Source: Paratinospora sagittata (Eukaryota; Streptophyta; Magnoliopsida; Ranunculales; Menispermaceae). From it: a stretch of 64,000 bases of DNA. A program made the translations under genes and the position numbers. Below are positions 33,641 through 45,705 of this stretch, piece by piece (positions within the stretch are counted from its first letter, which is position 1; each line of letters begins with the position of its first letter). The stretch lies in contig CM069598.1 in NCBI GenBank assembly GCA_035771175.1, positions 4,385,931-4,449,930 of the forward strand, read 5' to 3'. Below the pieces are notes generated by a model. It saw only the letters and a list, made by a program, of their open reading frames with translations. It was not told where the DNA came from and searched no databases.

Positions 33641-34795
33641 TTGTCAAGTTTCACATCGGATTATAATTTTTTTTTTTTAGTACATATTTGTAGCTTTCTT
33701 GAAAAGTATATTGTATTAATAAATTAATGTTAAAATATAATATAACAGTGATTTATAACAATTAATGTGTTAATTTTAATCTCTATATAAAAAAAAAATT
33801 AGATGCTTATTCAATCAATAGAATTATTATTGTTTGACTATTAAAGCATAGTGATTAAATTTAATGTAGTCGTCAAAATAAGTTGGAAAAGGTAAAGCCC
33901 AAAAAAAGAAAAAGATGAATGAAAAGAGATTTTTTTTTTTTTTCGGGATAAGGAAGAGAAGAAAATTAAACATAGAGATTGAGAGTTTCGTGTCAGGTAG
34001 CTTCTCACTTATGCTTATGCCTGTGGAACTAAATAACAATAAATCATACAATATTGATTACAAGCATTTTAATTCCTAGAAGTTATAATTGCAATTCATT
34101 ATAACTCAAGAATTGGCAAATATTAATTAAATAGAAACTAGGGTATGATTAAGAAAAAAATTATTTCCTAATGGAGTTCAGGAAAATAAGGCCAAGGAGA
34201 AATCACCAAAATCTCAACCACTGACAGATCCTTGCAAGGACCCATCAAGTTGTGGATTCAAAAACCCTGTCTACCACATTGAAAAAACAAATAAGAGAGA
34301 AAGGGCTCTTATAAGTAGGCTATACCCACTTCAGCAACATTGTATATAAGAATAATTAAACCTACGTAATAACAGAATAAATTAAGCAAATACAAGTGGG
34401 GGGCTCTGCTCTCTTAAGCTTTTAATAAAAAAGATATTAAACCTTTGGTTGGTAATAGAATATAATATACAAGACAAAGCATGATAAAGCTTTAACTTTA
34501 TTACTTTGTTGTAATGTTTATGATTAAAAAGTAGACCATGGTGTAAAATGCTTTAGCATCCAAAGATTTAAACAAAGAAAAGTCAATGCAAAAGGAAGAA
34601 ACTTCACAGCACTGTGACACCCACAAGACCATTAAAAAAAACAGAGGAGCTCAAAGCCCCCAAAACATTGAACCCTAATCTAATTAATCTACCTATAACA
34701 ATTTTTTTTTGGATGAACAACAAATCCACTGTAGGGATCAAAAAACTTAGAAGGAAGGATTCAAGAGATGCTATCCAAAACAGTAGTTTTTGACA

Positions 34796-35518
34796 TCATG
34801 CTTCAATCTCCAAGCTTGAACATTTAATGGAGCCCATTGAAATGTCAATCTCAATCAAGTTATCTTCTTCATTCATCTCATTTATCTCTGCCAACAGTTC
34901 AAGTAGACCCTCTTCTCGTGGAAAACCTGAATCCAAACTCATCTGTGTTGAAATCTTCAACTTTGGTTCTTCTTTGAGGCCTAAACGGTAATCACCAGAG
35001 AGAGGAATTTCAATGAGATTCTCATCATCATCTGAAATTGAACAATCCGAGCATTCTGGAATCCTGTCCATATTGTTTGGAAATGGTGGCCATTCAGCAT
35101 CAGAATCTTCACTTGTTGAAGAAAGATCAAGGCTTTCGCTTTCCGAAGACAAATCCGGCGACTTAATGGCGTGTTGTACTAATTGTTCTTCATGAATCTT
35201 ACCAACTTCATCAGCTTCTTGGGTTTCTGGTAGAACTGCTTCTTCCTGTATGACCTCATCTTGTAGCTTGATCACTTCATGATCAGACCTCTTCAAAACC
35301 AGTTTTTGCTTTGTAAATGCTAAGTGGGCAACAGTTGATATAATCAATACAGCAAAAGTAAGCAGGATTGAAGTGAACAAAGAGCTAAAGAACCCAATAA
35401 ATATTAAACAAAGAGCAAGAAAAAGATAGATTACGAATAAGTGTTGCTTCAACAAACACAAAGAAGAAGGAGAAGAAGATGAACACATTTGATCTTCAAC
35501 TTCAGAAGGTTTTTTCAT
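34796..35518 (-). CDS. Unrecognised two-helix membrane protein with acidic tail
   Basis: 240 aa, single coding exon. The first ATG in frame is at 35516-35518 (MKKPSEVEDQ); longer readings would start on TTG. After a short Ser-rich N-terminus, residues about 28-46 and 48-68 form two adjacent hydrophobic helices (likely a hairpin). A basic stretch (TKQKLVLKRSDHEVIK) follows, then about 150 residues rich in Ser, Asp and Glu (SSESESLDLSSTSEDSD, CSDCSISDDDENLIEI). The end is EEDNLIEIDISMGSIKCSS. Codon use and the lack of stops support a real gene. I do not recognise the family. The topology suggests a cytosolic, phosphorylation-prone tail on a membrane hairpin. Sequence upstream (35520-36060) probably holds a leader and promoter. 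Confidence 0.8.
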   Translation of the reverse strand: MKKPSEVEDQMCSSSSPSSLCLLKQHLFVIYLFLALCLIFIGFFSSLFTSILLTFAVLIISTVAHLAFTKQKLVLKRSDHEVIKLQDEVIQEEAVLPETQEADEVGKIHEEQLVQHAIKSPDLSSESESLDLSSTSEDSDAEWPPFPNNMDRIPECSDCSISDDDENLIEIPLSGDYRLGLKEEPKLKISTQMSLDSGFPREEGLLELLAEINEMNEEDNLIEIDISMGSIKCSSLEIEA

Positions 35519-38500
35519 GCTCAAAGACCACAAAACAGAAAAGGGTAGGTGAAAAGAACAAGAAAAAGGTGAGATTTTTAATGGAGGACTGAACCCAACC
35601 TGTAACTATCTTGCTCAGATATTTAGTACCACGGAACAAGAACAGTAATGGGTTTTTTTAAGAGATTTGAAAAAGATAGGAACTGCAAGAGAGTTGAATG
35701 AGTAAATCCAGAGACTTAAAAAAAAGGAAACTTGGTATGGTGGGGCATATAAAGACCAGAAAATAACAGCTGCAACAGAAAGATTAATGGGTATTCGACG
35801 ATTACCTCAAAAAATGCACAAAAAAATAACACTAATTAAAGAGTTGATGATGAAAAAGAAAGATATGGGTTTTACAAAATTTTAATGGAGGAGATGCAAG
35901 AAATGAAAACCTGTATTTGAGTACTCTCAGCTGAGCAGATCAGATGTATCTGACAATGGCTGCAAAGAAGGGGAAATTAAGAAGATACAAGAGGAGTTAA
36001 TTAATGAACTTAGAAGAAACGACTTTATTACGGTAAACATTTTTTATTTTTTCTTGCAGTTGAATTTTCCTTGAAACCACAGAGCTCTTTTTTTCTTTCC
36101 TTGTTCACATTTCCCATGGCCCCCTAAAAAACCGGATTTTTGTGTTGTGTAGCACCAATCAGGTGGTTTTTCTCTGCAACTGATTCTCTTGAAAGAAGTA
36201 AAACTCTGGTTTTACCGTATTGGATTTGAACCTCAACGCCTGGGAATAGGAGAAGCCATGTGCACATATCTCAGCTCACTACATGGCACTTTTAACTTGT
36301 TAAAAAACAAAAAAAAAAAAGAACGAGAGAGGGAGAGAGATTAAATTTTCACCGTCATTTCTCTCCCAAACACCTTAAATTTCTCCAAGAAGACGATTTT
36401 GGCTAAATCCATTACCCCAAAATGGATCTCTTACTCATTAATTTGATCCAAAAATAAGACAGATAAACCTTGTTTTGCTCTATAATTTTCTTCATCAGAT
36501 ACCCATTAATGGCCACTGTTCTTTCTTCAAAGATCTTTTCTTTCTGCAACTCAAGCTGAAGATTTACTTTTTTTTTTTTTTAAGACAACCAACAGATTTC
36601 TACCATTTCCTGCAATATCATCAAGACCCAGTAGCTGAAATGATCAGAACCACCCACCAAAATTTCTGCAATTTCTCTCAAATTTTTCTTCTGTCTGCAA
36701 CTTCTCACAGAATTAAATGGAAGCCTATAACTCATTATCAGAGCTTTCTCTGGAAATGTCAGGCACCCATTACCATTATTCCCCTCTATGACCAAACAGA
36801 GAGCATTTTTTCCCGTTCTTTTTATGATAATGTTACTGCTTATTAATACGTATCTTTTTTATGATACCTGGATGGTGTAGTTTCATACAGGAGAGGAGTG
36901 CAATTTGTAAAGATGATAATAAAGTGATATCCAGCAAAATCACAATATCTTTATAAAATATAGTCCGCTTAACATAAGGCCAAAAGATCAAAAATTTTCT
37001 TTTCAAAATGAATTAGATCTTCACTCAAGTGAATCTTAGTACATTCTTTGGACCAATATAAAGATAAAGAAATGAAAAAAATGAAAAAAAAATAAAATTA
37101 ATATACATATTAAATAATTTGTGGGCATTAATTATTTTTAATAATTGTAACAATTAGGTGGGAGGTTGCTAATTTTAGTTTTTTTGTTTTTTTGTTTGAT
37201 AATTAAGGAGGGAAGGACTATTAATTTGATTTGTACTTGAAATCCATAATAAGCATTAATTTGCAAGAAAAATCTTTCTTTTTTATTTTTATTTTTCAAA
37301 TCAACTTATTATATTGAAATTTTGATATCTTATAGATTAGACAACCATCTAGAGTAAACACGTCAAAAGGGAAGAAATTATAGCATCCGACATTCATCAT
37401 GACAAATGAAACATAATATATCTTGATGATGAAGTCAATTTTAATCTGCTTAAAGATGAAGTTTCTTCATGCTCTGCTACATATATTCTGAGAGGAGCTT
37501 GAATATGAGCAACTGATTAGGGAAGATGAGCAAATTAAGAAATTCCATATTATGAAAAAAAAAATGTAAATGTATGTATTACATATTTTATGTGTATATA
37601 CATAAAACATGTATATGAAAAAAAATGTAAAATCAATAAATAATAGGTGGTTGGTGGCTGATGGCTGATGGACACAGGGCTGCAACGTGTGCCCAGAGAG
37701 TACAGTATTATTATGATTCAGAGATGCTTTTGTGTCTGAGGTTTGTGAGTCTAATGATGGGTGTTAAGCATATTAATTTGAGATTAACTTTCTGTGTTCA
37801 CATGGCATTCTTCTCAATATGTATTTTCTCATTCTCCTATCAAGATTTCATCAGTTGAGGCCAAGCCCATGTTACTATGTGGCTTATATGTGCCCCTATT
37901 TGTCTTCCAAATAATGGGTCTGATTTTGATTAGGGGCCACTAAACAAGTTGTCTATATAAAAACTGGAAGTAGGGACCCCCATGTTGTTTGTCTTCTCTT
38001 ATCACATTCTTGTTCATGGAGATGGACTAGTCATTTCCTTATTAGTAGCACTGTGACAAAGTCTTCCAATCTCAGATACTACATATGGTTTGTACATTCC
38101 CATATATATATATATTATTAGATATGTGTGCAGTAAAACAACTTCTGTGAAAGAAACTGTTTAACAGCTATTGTAATCGTTGTGCCAAACTGACTCATAA
38201 ATGAATATATCAATAAAATGAAAGTAAGGATTTCTTCTCCTTCAGTATCAAGGCCTTTTGAAAAACTCACGCTTGGGTTAGACATAGTTAAGCGTAGCCA
38301 AGATTGATAGAAGTTGAAGTCGTCCCGGTCGACCAAACATATTTTATGATGGATGCATAAACTCAGTTGGCCTACTCATGACAGTTTAACACCAACTGAG
38401 TTTAGTGCTAAAGTTCCTTCATCATTTCGTATTATGATAATCATTCTTTTTTTAACTTAATAGTTTATAATCTTCAACTTGCACCCTTTTCCCACTAGAT

Positions 38501-40610
38501 TGGCCTTTTACTTCTCCTTTTAATTAATAAAAAGAGAGTGATCTTGCCCTTTGTAAGGCAGTAAGGAGCCAAAATCATCCTTTAAAAAAATTGACATATC
38601 GGATCCAAAACTAAGACACCCAGATGCAAATTTTTGCAGGAAATGAGAGAGACCTTCAGCTTCATTACTCAGATGTGCAAGTTGGGGATGGGAAGAAATG
38701 AAAGAAAATATGAGAGAAGTAGCCACATGTGATGTGACGCCACTTGTCAGCCAGTTGCAACAAATAAAGAAGTGCCACATGAAACCCAAACTGGGAACAT
38801 TCTTGCTGCAAACTTTGACTACAATTCAAAGAAAGCAAATCTAAAAGCCTAAAAGGAGTGATATTGCTCATGGCCATTTTCGTGCTTTGAGAAGCTGCTT
38901 TTGTCTTGAGGCACTAAAATGAAGTTGAGATAATGGAGAAGACCCATCACTACTTATATTGGAGAATGCAACTCAGGAATGTTATTATGTTTTTTGCTTG
39001 TGAAAATGGGCTCTTGGGGTTGGGGGGGACCATGTTTTTGTGTTGGAGAATGTTTTTTGCTGAATTAGAAAATTAGGGTTTTAGACTCATGCCTTGAATC
39101 GAGTGATCCAGAGAGATAGAGACAGATGAGTTTGCTTTGGAATCAAGTGAACTCAACAGTGTTATATTTATATTCGGATATAAAATAAGACTAGCCCAAA
39201 TGTTGTGAAAAGGTGCTTTTCTTATAATGTGCATGAATAAAATGATTTAATCAATTAATCATACTTTATATTAATTTAATTTTCGTAAAGTGGGTGTCAT
39301 TGCAGAGAAGCAAAATGATTTGGACCTCATGTATTTGCCACATGTCAGATAAATTGCCAATCGTGACATCATATCATCTCTTACTTTTCTTATAACTCAA
39401 TTCTACTCAATTAAACCTTTTTCTATTTAAGTAGATAAGCTATATGAATTTATTTTTTTCTTTCCATTTTATCAGGGATAAGTCAGCATTCACTGTCTCT
39501 CTTTCTACCTCTATCTATATATATATAGAAGAGATCTAAAATTTTTCTCCAATCTAATTAAATAAATTTATATAAAATTTTTGTTTTTTTCTAATTAGAT
39601 ATGGTCAGCTACATAAAATATGCTTTTTTGACTAATTTTAATAAAGACTAAATTAACAGTCATATTAGAAGGGACATCTAAACTTTTTCTATAATATATT
39701 TAAATAGATTAATGTCATAGTTCATCAAATAAATTTTTTTGTTTTTGACATGGACTACATAACACAAGCCTCTCTCTTTTATATAGCTTGAGACTAAACA
39801 TATATATATATATTTTTTCTTTTTTTTTTTGAAAAGCCACTTAATCATCCCACAAAACCAAAGAGTGGAGGTGACTCCTCAATTACAACATCCGCAATAA
39901 AGAAGGAATTTCCTCTAACCAAACTTGAGGGGCAAGAGGCTCAACACTCATCTTGCTAAGGCGATGAGCCGGTTGGTTTCCCTCTCTAGAAATGACTTCA
40001 ACCATACCAAACATATATAAAACTATGAAAATATGTTGAGTTCAACCAGAACATACGAAAATAATCAAATCATTAGAGCCAAAAAAAAAAAAAAAAAGAA
40101 GAAGAAGAAGAAGATGAAGAAGTTGAATTCACAAACTTGTGTATCTATTGAGTCTAAAAACTCAACTAGCTTTACTTAATTAAGTCTTATTAGCAACTTA
40201 TTTGATTAAACTAAGATATTAGGTCATATTTTGTTATATATAAATCTTATATTTGTTTTATTTGAAGTTCCTGAGTGAATTCTTGTTCACAAATTATTCA
40301 GTTCAAGACCCACTAATGCTGGAAACCTCTTGCCCATCAAGTTGAAATCACAAATTTTAGCATTTTAATAAGAGCTCCGTTCAATTGCAGAAAGAGCTTT
40401 AAACAGTGCATGTCCATGAAATGATCATTCAATCTTTTATGCTTTGAGGGGTGTTAAAAGAGGGCCTCATATAGATTCAGAATGGAAGGTTAAAGTGATT
40501 TGCTTACATGTATAACAGCATTTCAAAGAGACACAGGAAGAGAGAGCAAAGAGTCCTACAAGCACAGCTTACAATTGATAAGAGTCGGAAGAAAAATAGC
40601 AAATAAATTA
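35519..40610. other. Mostly gene-free interval
   Basis: AT-rich DNA. It contains poly(T) near 36568, (TA)n near 38102 and the LINE fragment at 39807-40008. ORFs at 36475-36846 and 38520-38877 have overlapping frames of similar length on the other strand or in shifted frames and no recognisable domain. I see no supportable gene. Confidence 0.5.
39807..40008 (-). mobile_element. 5'-truncated LINE (RNase H tail)
   Basis: On the minus strand the stretch encodes a fragment of a plant LINE RNase H domain end (REGNQPAHRLSKM, PQVWLEEIPS), followed by its 3' end and a poly(A) tail, seen as poly(T) near 39820-39830. It is flanked by an 11-bp direct repeat AAACATATATA at 39796-39806 and 40009-40019, the expected target-site duplication. 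The call is supported by tail, truncation and duplication together. Confidence 0.85.
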
Positions 40611-41255
40611 TCAGGAACTCTCCTTGATCTTGCTATCAGAAACAGATGCTACAAACTTGGCCACTTCAGCACAGCAAGTGAGCTTATCTGCTACCTCGTC
40701 AGGGATCTCCACCGAAAACTCTTGCTCAAATGCCATAACAAGCTCTACTCTGTCCAAGCTATCAAGGCACAGATCCTTCTGGAAGTCAGATGTTTCAGTT
40801 ACCTGTACAAAGTTGAAATGGATATGGCAACAGCCACCCAGTTTTAGTTCGGGCAAGAATATGGGAAAGAGCAGAAAAACAAGGAAATTGCAGCTAAAAT
40901 TCAGGTATTAAATGGGAAATCACTGTGTAATGTTATGGTTTCAGCAACGAAAATTTATAATCCAGTTGAGCAAAATGCTTGAATTCCATGATCACAATAG
41001 AATAAATATGTAACTAACAGAAATACATGGATATCAAAGAGTTAATCAGTTAATTACCGTGGCTTCATCAATCTTGTCATACTTTTTAACCAGTGCAATC
41101 ACTCGATCCATTAACTTATCGGAGTTGTTACATGTTGATGCACACATGTGCCTTCTCAATCTGCCAAATGCAATCCCTTCTTCCATGAACAACCATTTCC
41201 TTGTAGGAGTTCCATACCTTAAATGACTCAAGATAGAGTTTTTTATGTTCTGCAT
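40611..41255 (-). CDS. MTACP3: Mitochondrial acyl carrier protein, mtACP3-like
   Basis: Two coding exons, 41255-41058 and 40802-40611, join in phase to give 129 aa (Arabidopsis mtACP3 is about 131). The first 40 residues ([15 protein letters not shown]...) are basic with few acidic residues, fitting a mitochondrial presequence. The carrier domain covers about residues 45-125, with [11 protein letters not shown] (helix I) and the attachment motif [14 protein letters not shown], in which Ser81 should carry 4'-phosphopantetheine. [13 protein letters not shown] follows. The protein serves mitochondrial type II fatty-acid synthesis, chiefly octanoate for lipoic acid; LYR-protein contacts are known for mitochondrial ACPs in general. 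An acceptor-like TTGGTAG just above the ATG (41283) suggests a 5' UTR intron. Confidence 0.92.
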
Positions 41256-41282
41256 TTTGTCCCAAACTCTTGACTCGGTGAC

Positions 41283-44036
41283 CTACCAAGTAAGATCACA
41301 TCACCAAATTAATATTTGATCAACACAAAGTTGTACTTTTGTAAATTGAAGAACGAATACTAGAACAAAATTCATGTAGGTGCCATGAAATATCTTGCAT
41401 GCATAGGAAACAACATAACCAACTAAAAGGCTTTGAGTTTTCTCAAACCTGCAAGTTCAGTCCACATTTGGAAGGATTGGCTCTCAACTAATCATTATGA
41501 CCAGATTATCTTAACACTGGCATTGGGAGTATAAGAAGTTCTCTATTTTACATATCCAAGAAAATGGCAAAAAAAGGTTGATCCAAGAAAATACCATATA
41601 CATGTTTCATTATGACGCCTACTCAACTGAAGTCTCCTGCAAGGCATATGTTTGCCTCCAATAATTAATCTATCCAGAGAATCAGAGGTAGCAGGGCCAA
41701 AGATGGGGGCAATGACCAACTCAACTAGTGATAGTGAATGAGAATGCTTAGGTTAGAACTCCAGTTTCCCCTCCTTTCAACACCTTGGACTAGCTTATAT
41801 TCTATGTTACCTGAACTCAGGTATGGGTGTTGGATATGTGTATGTACATATTAGAGGTCAGACTTGCTCATTTTATAAATTATGGGATACGTGGACTTTG
41901 CAAAAAAGTGAATTGTTATCTATTGGTTATTCTCTTCTTTTCTGCCAAAAATTTGAATCTAGGTACTTGGACAGGGTTATATGTTCATTACTAAGCCTAT
42001 ATTCTACCTTATTCTTTCCTTTTTGTTTTTCCTTTTTTCAACATTTTTTTTTCTCTCTCTCTTCCTTTGGGGAATCTACAATAGTAGTACTCTAAAATCT
42101 AAAGTGTTAGACATATATCCCATACCTATGTTGGTATCATGAAGTGTTGACACAAGTACATTGGGCTAAAGTAAAACGTCTCGTAGCAAAGCTTATATTT
42201 CAAGTTTAAAGAAAAGTTCAATGCACCTGCTTCTTGGTCTACTTGTGTTTCTATTTCAAGTTGGTAATCTAACTCTTTTACCATGGACTAACTTATTTAT
42301 CTACACAAGTACAAAATGACATAACCCTCACTTACTTCTTGCCATACTTGGGAGTTGATGTGAAACCCCTTCCCCTCAATACAGGTACAACTTGTTACTT
42401 ACCGGGGACATCCTCCTAACTCTTCACATTGTTTGATTATGATTTTTATAAATGCACTTAAGGAACTGAACAAAAGTTTTACACTGCCGGTCGGCTATTT
42501 AATACAATCCTCTTAATTTATCCAAACTTTAGACCATCTACGTACCTTTGTCCGGCAAAATTTTTATTTTTTTCCAATAAGAAACATATGTAAATTCTGA
42601 AGATAAAATGGAAAATCACAAGACTTGACACAGGTGGAGGTTTCTTTAGCTTCAGATGTCCACTAAATTTTTTTTTTTAAAAAAAACAGTATAAATTCTA
42701 AAAACATGATTGAATCTGAATAAATCTCCGGCCCAATAACTCTTGATCCATTGTGAAGTGACCCCGTAATTGGGGAAACCACTTCCCCTGAAAAATCACA
42801 AATTTCTGTTCCCGAAAGAAAAGATTATCATCATAACAGATGAAATGTACATGAACTAAAATCTTCCACAAAACAGATAGATTGTGCAGGAGCAATTATG
42901 TTGAAAAATTGCTAAAATCTTTGGGTCAATTCAAATGATAATGTGGAAGGTTTCCAAGGAATGTTGCTCAAATCCAAAAAGAAGGCTAATGGGTAGTCTG
43001 AAAACAAGCATTTTAACAGTAATTCTACAGATTGCAGACTGGAATTAAATCAAAACCATAAAAAGGAAAGCACAAACAGTAAATATGTGTATAAACAGTA
43101 ACCCAGCAATGATTAAAGAAGCAGATGTGTTTTTGAACTAAGGAATTGTACAGAGACCTTGCAAGGAAAGAAGAAGAAGAAGAAGAAGAAGAGCAAGCAT
43201 AAGAGCAAAAGGGTAAGAGACACAATAGAAGATAGGAGCGTACCAGTAGACTGGAACAGAGCACCCGAAGCCATAGCTCTTAGAAATAGAAATGAATTTA
43301 ATAAATCTTGACATTTTTACAATATTATTTCTTATCTTCATCTTTTATTATTTTTTAATTTAAATTTTTTCATTATTATCGTTGAACTATGAATTTAACT
43401 TGAATTAAACTTAAATTATCATGCAAATACTCCCTTTTTTTGTTTTTTGAATTATATAGCCCTATTGCCCATATCTCTCATCAAAAGGCGCTATTCATCT
43501 AATTATCTTTTGTTTTATGCTATGAGATGATTCATAGACCAATAAAATTGTTAAAAATATAACTATGAGTTTTTTTTAGGAAAATAATTCTCACCTAATG
43601 AACTCTACATGATTTTCTATTGATTCAAGTGGTATTTTTTTTTAGAAAGGAATAAAGAAACTGGTAAACAAAAATATAAAACTTAAAAACATAAAGCGAA
43701 AAAAAAAAATCTTAGCTTAGTAAGATGTTAAAATATAAATGATTAGGCAATAAAAACAAAAAATGATAGTGCTATGCTTCGTTTCAAACTTTCAAGAATG
43801 TAAATCTCAAATTAAATTAAAAAAAAAAAAACACAAAATACATACTCCCACCTTTAAAAGAACAAATTGTATCATTACTTGGTTAGTGATAAAGGGCAGT
43901 ATATAATCCAATCAATTTGAACTAAACTAAGTGATTTTGGTCGATTTCTGTTCATACAAATTTTTAGCACATGCTTTAAGGACATCTAATATACACTATA
44001 TGACTATGCACATAAAATGGAATTGAAACCAAGTAT
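41283..44036. other. Presumed 5' UTR intron and upstream region of mtACP3-like gene
   Basis: Apart from the putative leader exon at 43158-43275, no coding content was found. ORFs at 41823-42095, 42698-42895 and 43025-43341 are unconvincing. Confidence 0.45.
43158..43275 (-). other. Possible 5' UTR exon of the mtACP3-like gene
   Basis: A CT-rich leader containing a (CTT)n run (GAA units on the plus strand at 43168-43192) ends in TTGCAAG-GTCTCT, a donor-like site at 43157/43158. It lies about 1.9 kb upstream of the acceptor at 41283. Inference only; transcript data would settle it. Confidence 0.35.
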
Positions 44037-45323
44037 TGTAATACCCTTAAATTATACAAAAAAAAAAAAAATGTAGAACTTCAGGCCCTGCTTGAAGATT
44101 CGGGTATTCATTTTTCTATAAAAGGAGCTCCCTTTGTATTTTCACACAACTCTTCTCTCTCTTGCTCTCCTTGTTAGTTCATCACTTTCATTGTGATTTT
44201 TACTTTTTTTTTTTTTTAGACTCTCTCTTAGAGACTCTCCTCTCCTTGCGTTGCAAGGCAGCCCTGTTAGGAAAGAAGCACTAGTTTTACAAGGAGATTT
44301 TATCTGAAGGTGGGAAACGAAACATTGGTTTGCATGTCTTATAACTTTAATTAATGTATTTATTCATTTATCATTATGTCTATTATTCATTTACACCGCA
44401 TTCTTGCATATAATGTTCATACTTGTCATACTTATGTTTGTATATTTGGAGTTCATGTATTACACTATTACTATATCGGATTAGTGGTTAATCTGACTCA
44501 ACCAGACTTAGACTTGTCCTCAGTAACTTTGAATAGTGAAAGGGAGGCAGCTTGCTTCTCTAGAAGATTGATACTTAAGCGGACCTTGTGTCCCACCTCT
44601 TAACTGGAGACTAGTCTGGTTGGTCTTATCTGAAAGCTATCCGCTTGTACAAGTGATACTGGATATCTTAACAACACACGTGGTGATGTCGACCCTGATA
44701 AGAATCACCAGACGTTGTCAAATTCTGCCTAATATTAGTAAAGACCAGACCCACACTTGCATGGTCGTCATACATAAGCACCACTTAGGGATGTAAGTGG
44801 TTTGTGACATACAAAATAGTTATTGGAGCAATGCTCACTATTTTGATCTATGAAATGGTTATTGGAGCAATGCTCACTATTCCTGATACTTCCTGAGGAG
44901 AGACTTACAATGTGAACCCATAATTACTTTGGGAGGGACATCTGTACGCGAACTCAGGGCGACGTCCCTAGGGAGAGACGTACAATGTGAACCTGAGTTT
45001 ACCTAAGGATGAACATCTGTACGTGAACTCAGGGCGACGTACGATCACAGAACCATTATGAGACGATGCCATGCATGTATATGTTATACTGTTTATAATC
45101 CTATGTTGTGTATTCTTTAGGCTCACATTTTGTATTCCTTGTTTATTTATAGAGAAATTTTGGGAGGATGTTCCCTTAATTATATTTTGTACAAAAATAT
45201 ATTCTGAAATTAACGAAATCAGATTTGTACTCATTTGTGTACCTGCGCACTTAGTTATTGTTATAATGAATTTGCGCATCGCCTGTGAGTGTTCCTCCTG
45301 TTTGAGCGCGTCGGGGTGTGACA
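44037..45323 (+). mobile_element. Solo LTR, second family
   Basis: The 1287-bp unit starts TGTAATACCC and ends GGGGTGTGACA, complementary ends typical of plant LTRs. Flanks AGTAT (44032-44036) and TGTAT (45324-45328) match at four of five positions. A TATAAAAG box lies at 44117-44124, followed by a CT-rich leader. Internal direct repeats occur: TTATTGGAGCAATGCTCACT twice (about 44820 and 44859), and a roughly 77-bp unit with ACAATGTGAACC and GAACTCAGGGCGACGT twice (about 44894-45045). There is no primer-binding site or coding region on either side. It shows no clear similarity to the LTR at 586-3366. Confidence 0.68.
44117..44124 (+). promoter_or_regulatory. TATA box of the solo LTR
   Basis: TATAAAAG is followed within about 35 bp by a pyrimidine-rich stretch (CACACAACTCTTCTCTCTC), a typical start-site context. 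It could still drive transcription towards 45 kb. Confidence 0.55.
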
Positions 45324-45559
45324 TGTATACTTATAATTTTTTTTCATAACATAGATTATTCTCTTTCTATTTATAAATTTTAAAGAACTGTTTCTCTTCA
45401 ATTTAATTTAAATTTCGTCAAACAAAACTACAACTGAAACGTAGAACACCACAACATCAAGGGTATGAAATTTATGAATTGAGACAATAGTCCTCATGTT
45501 ATGGATCCAACATGGATGCCCATAAGTATTGTTTAGGAATCATGAATATTTAAAATATA

Positions 45560-45705
45560 TAATAGTAACCAAATAGATATTGGCCAAATGATTAGATAGA
45601 GGACAAATAATCGAGAAGTTATGAATTCGAGCACCGTTTATGTGCCCATCAAAGGTATGAAAAGCTACCAGATACCCAGGTTTCAAAAAAAGAAAAAAGA
45701 AGAAG
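45560..45705 (+). mobile_element. Possible SINE
   Basis: A box-A-like TTGGCCAAATGATTAGA and a box-B-like GAATTCGAGCACC are followed by AGATACCCAGGTTTC and an A-rich tail. The tail motif matches that of the candidate at 47035-47246 (AGATACCCAAGTTACC plus A-rich tail). Confidence 0.42.

Larger units (their letters stand above)
28721..34795. other. NF-YB upstream region and gene-free interval
   Basis: 28721-29470 is less AT-rich and should contain the NF-YB 5' UTR and promoter; W-box cores (TTGAC) lie near 29363 and 29400. Beyond this the DNA is AT-rich, with a SINE-like element, a TRIM, microsatellites and a MITE-like copy, listed separately. A GC-rich patch at 32660-32750 with CCCGTTCGAGGCGGGAGCG looks repeat-derived but is unclassified. 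No gene-like ORF was found. Confidence 0.5.

Noticed and set aside
36475..36846. 123-aa ORF
   Set aside because: It runs through poly(T), an ORF of similar quality lies on the other strand, and no motif is seen.
38520..38877. Two overlapping minus-strand ORFs (89 and 70 aa)
   Set aside because: No recognised motif, no signal peptide with mature domain, and two frames compete. It could be a transcript, but this is not supportable.
43138..43341. Leu-rich ORF upstream of the mtACP3-like gene
   Set aside because: The hydrophobic run is produced by the (CTT)n repeat, and the region is better explained as a UTR leader.
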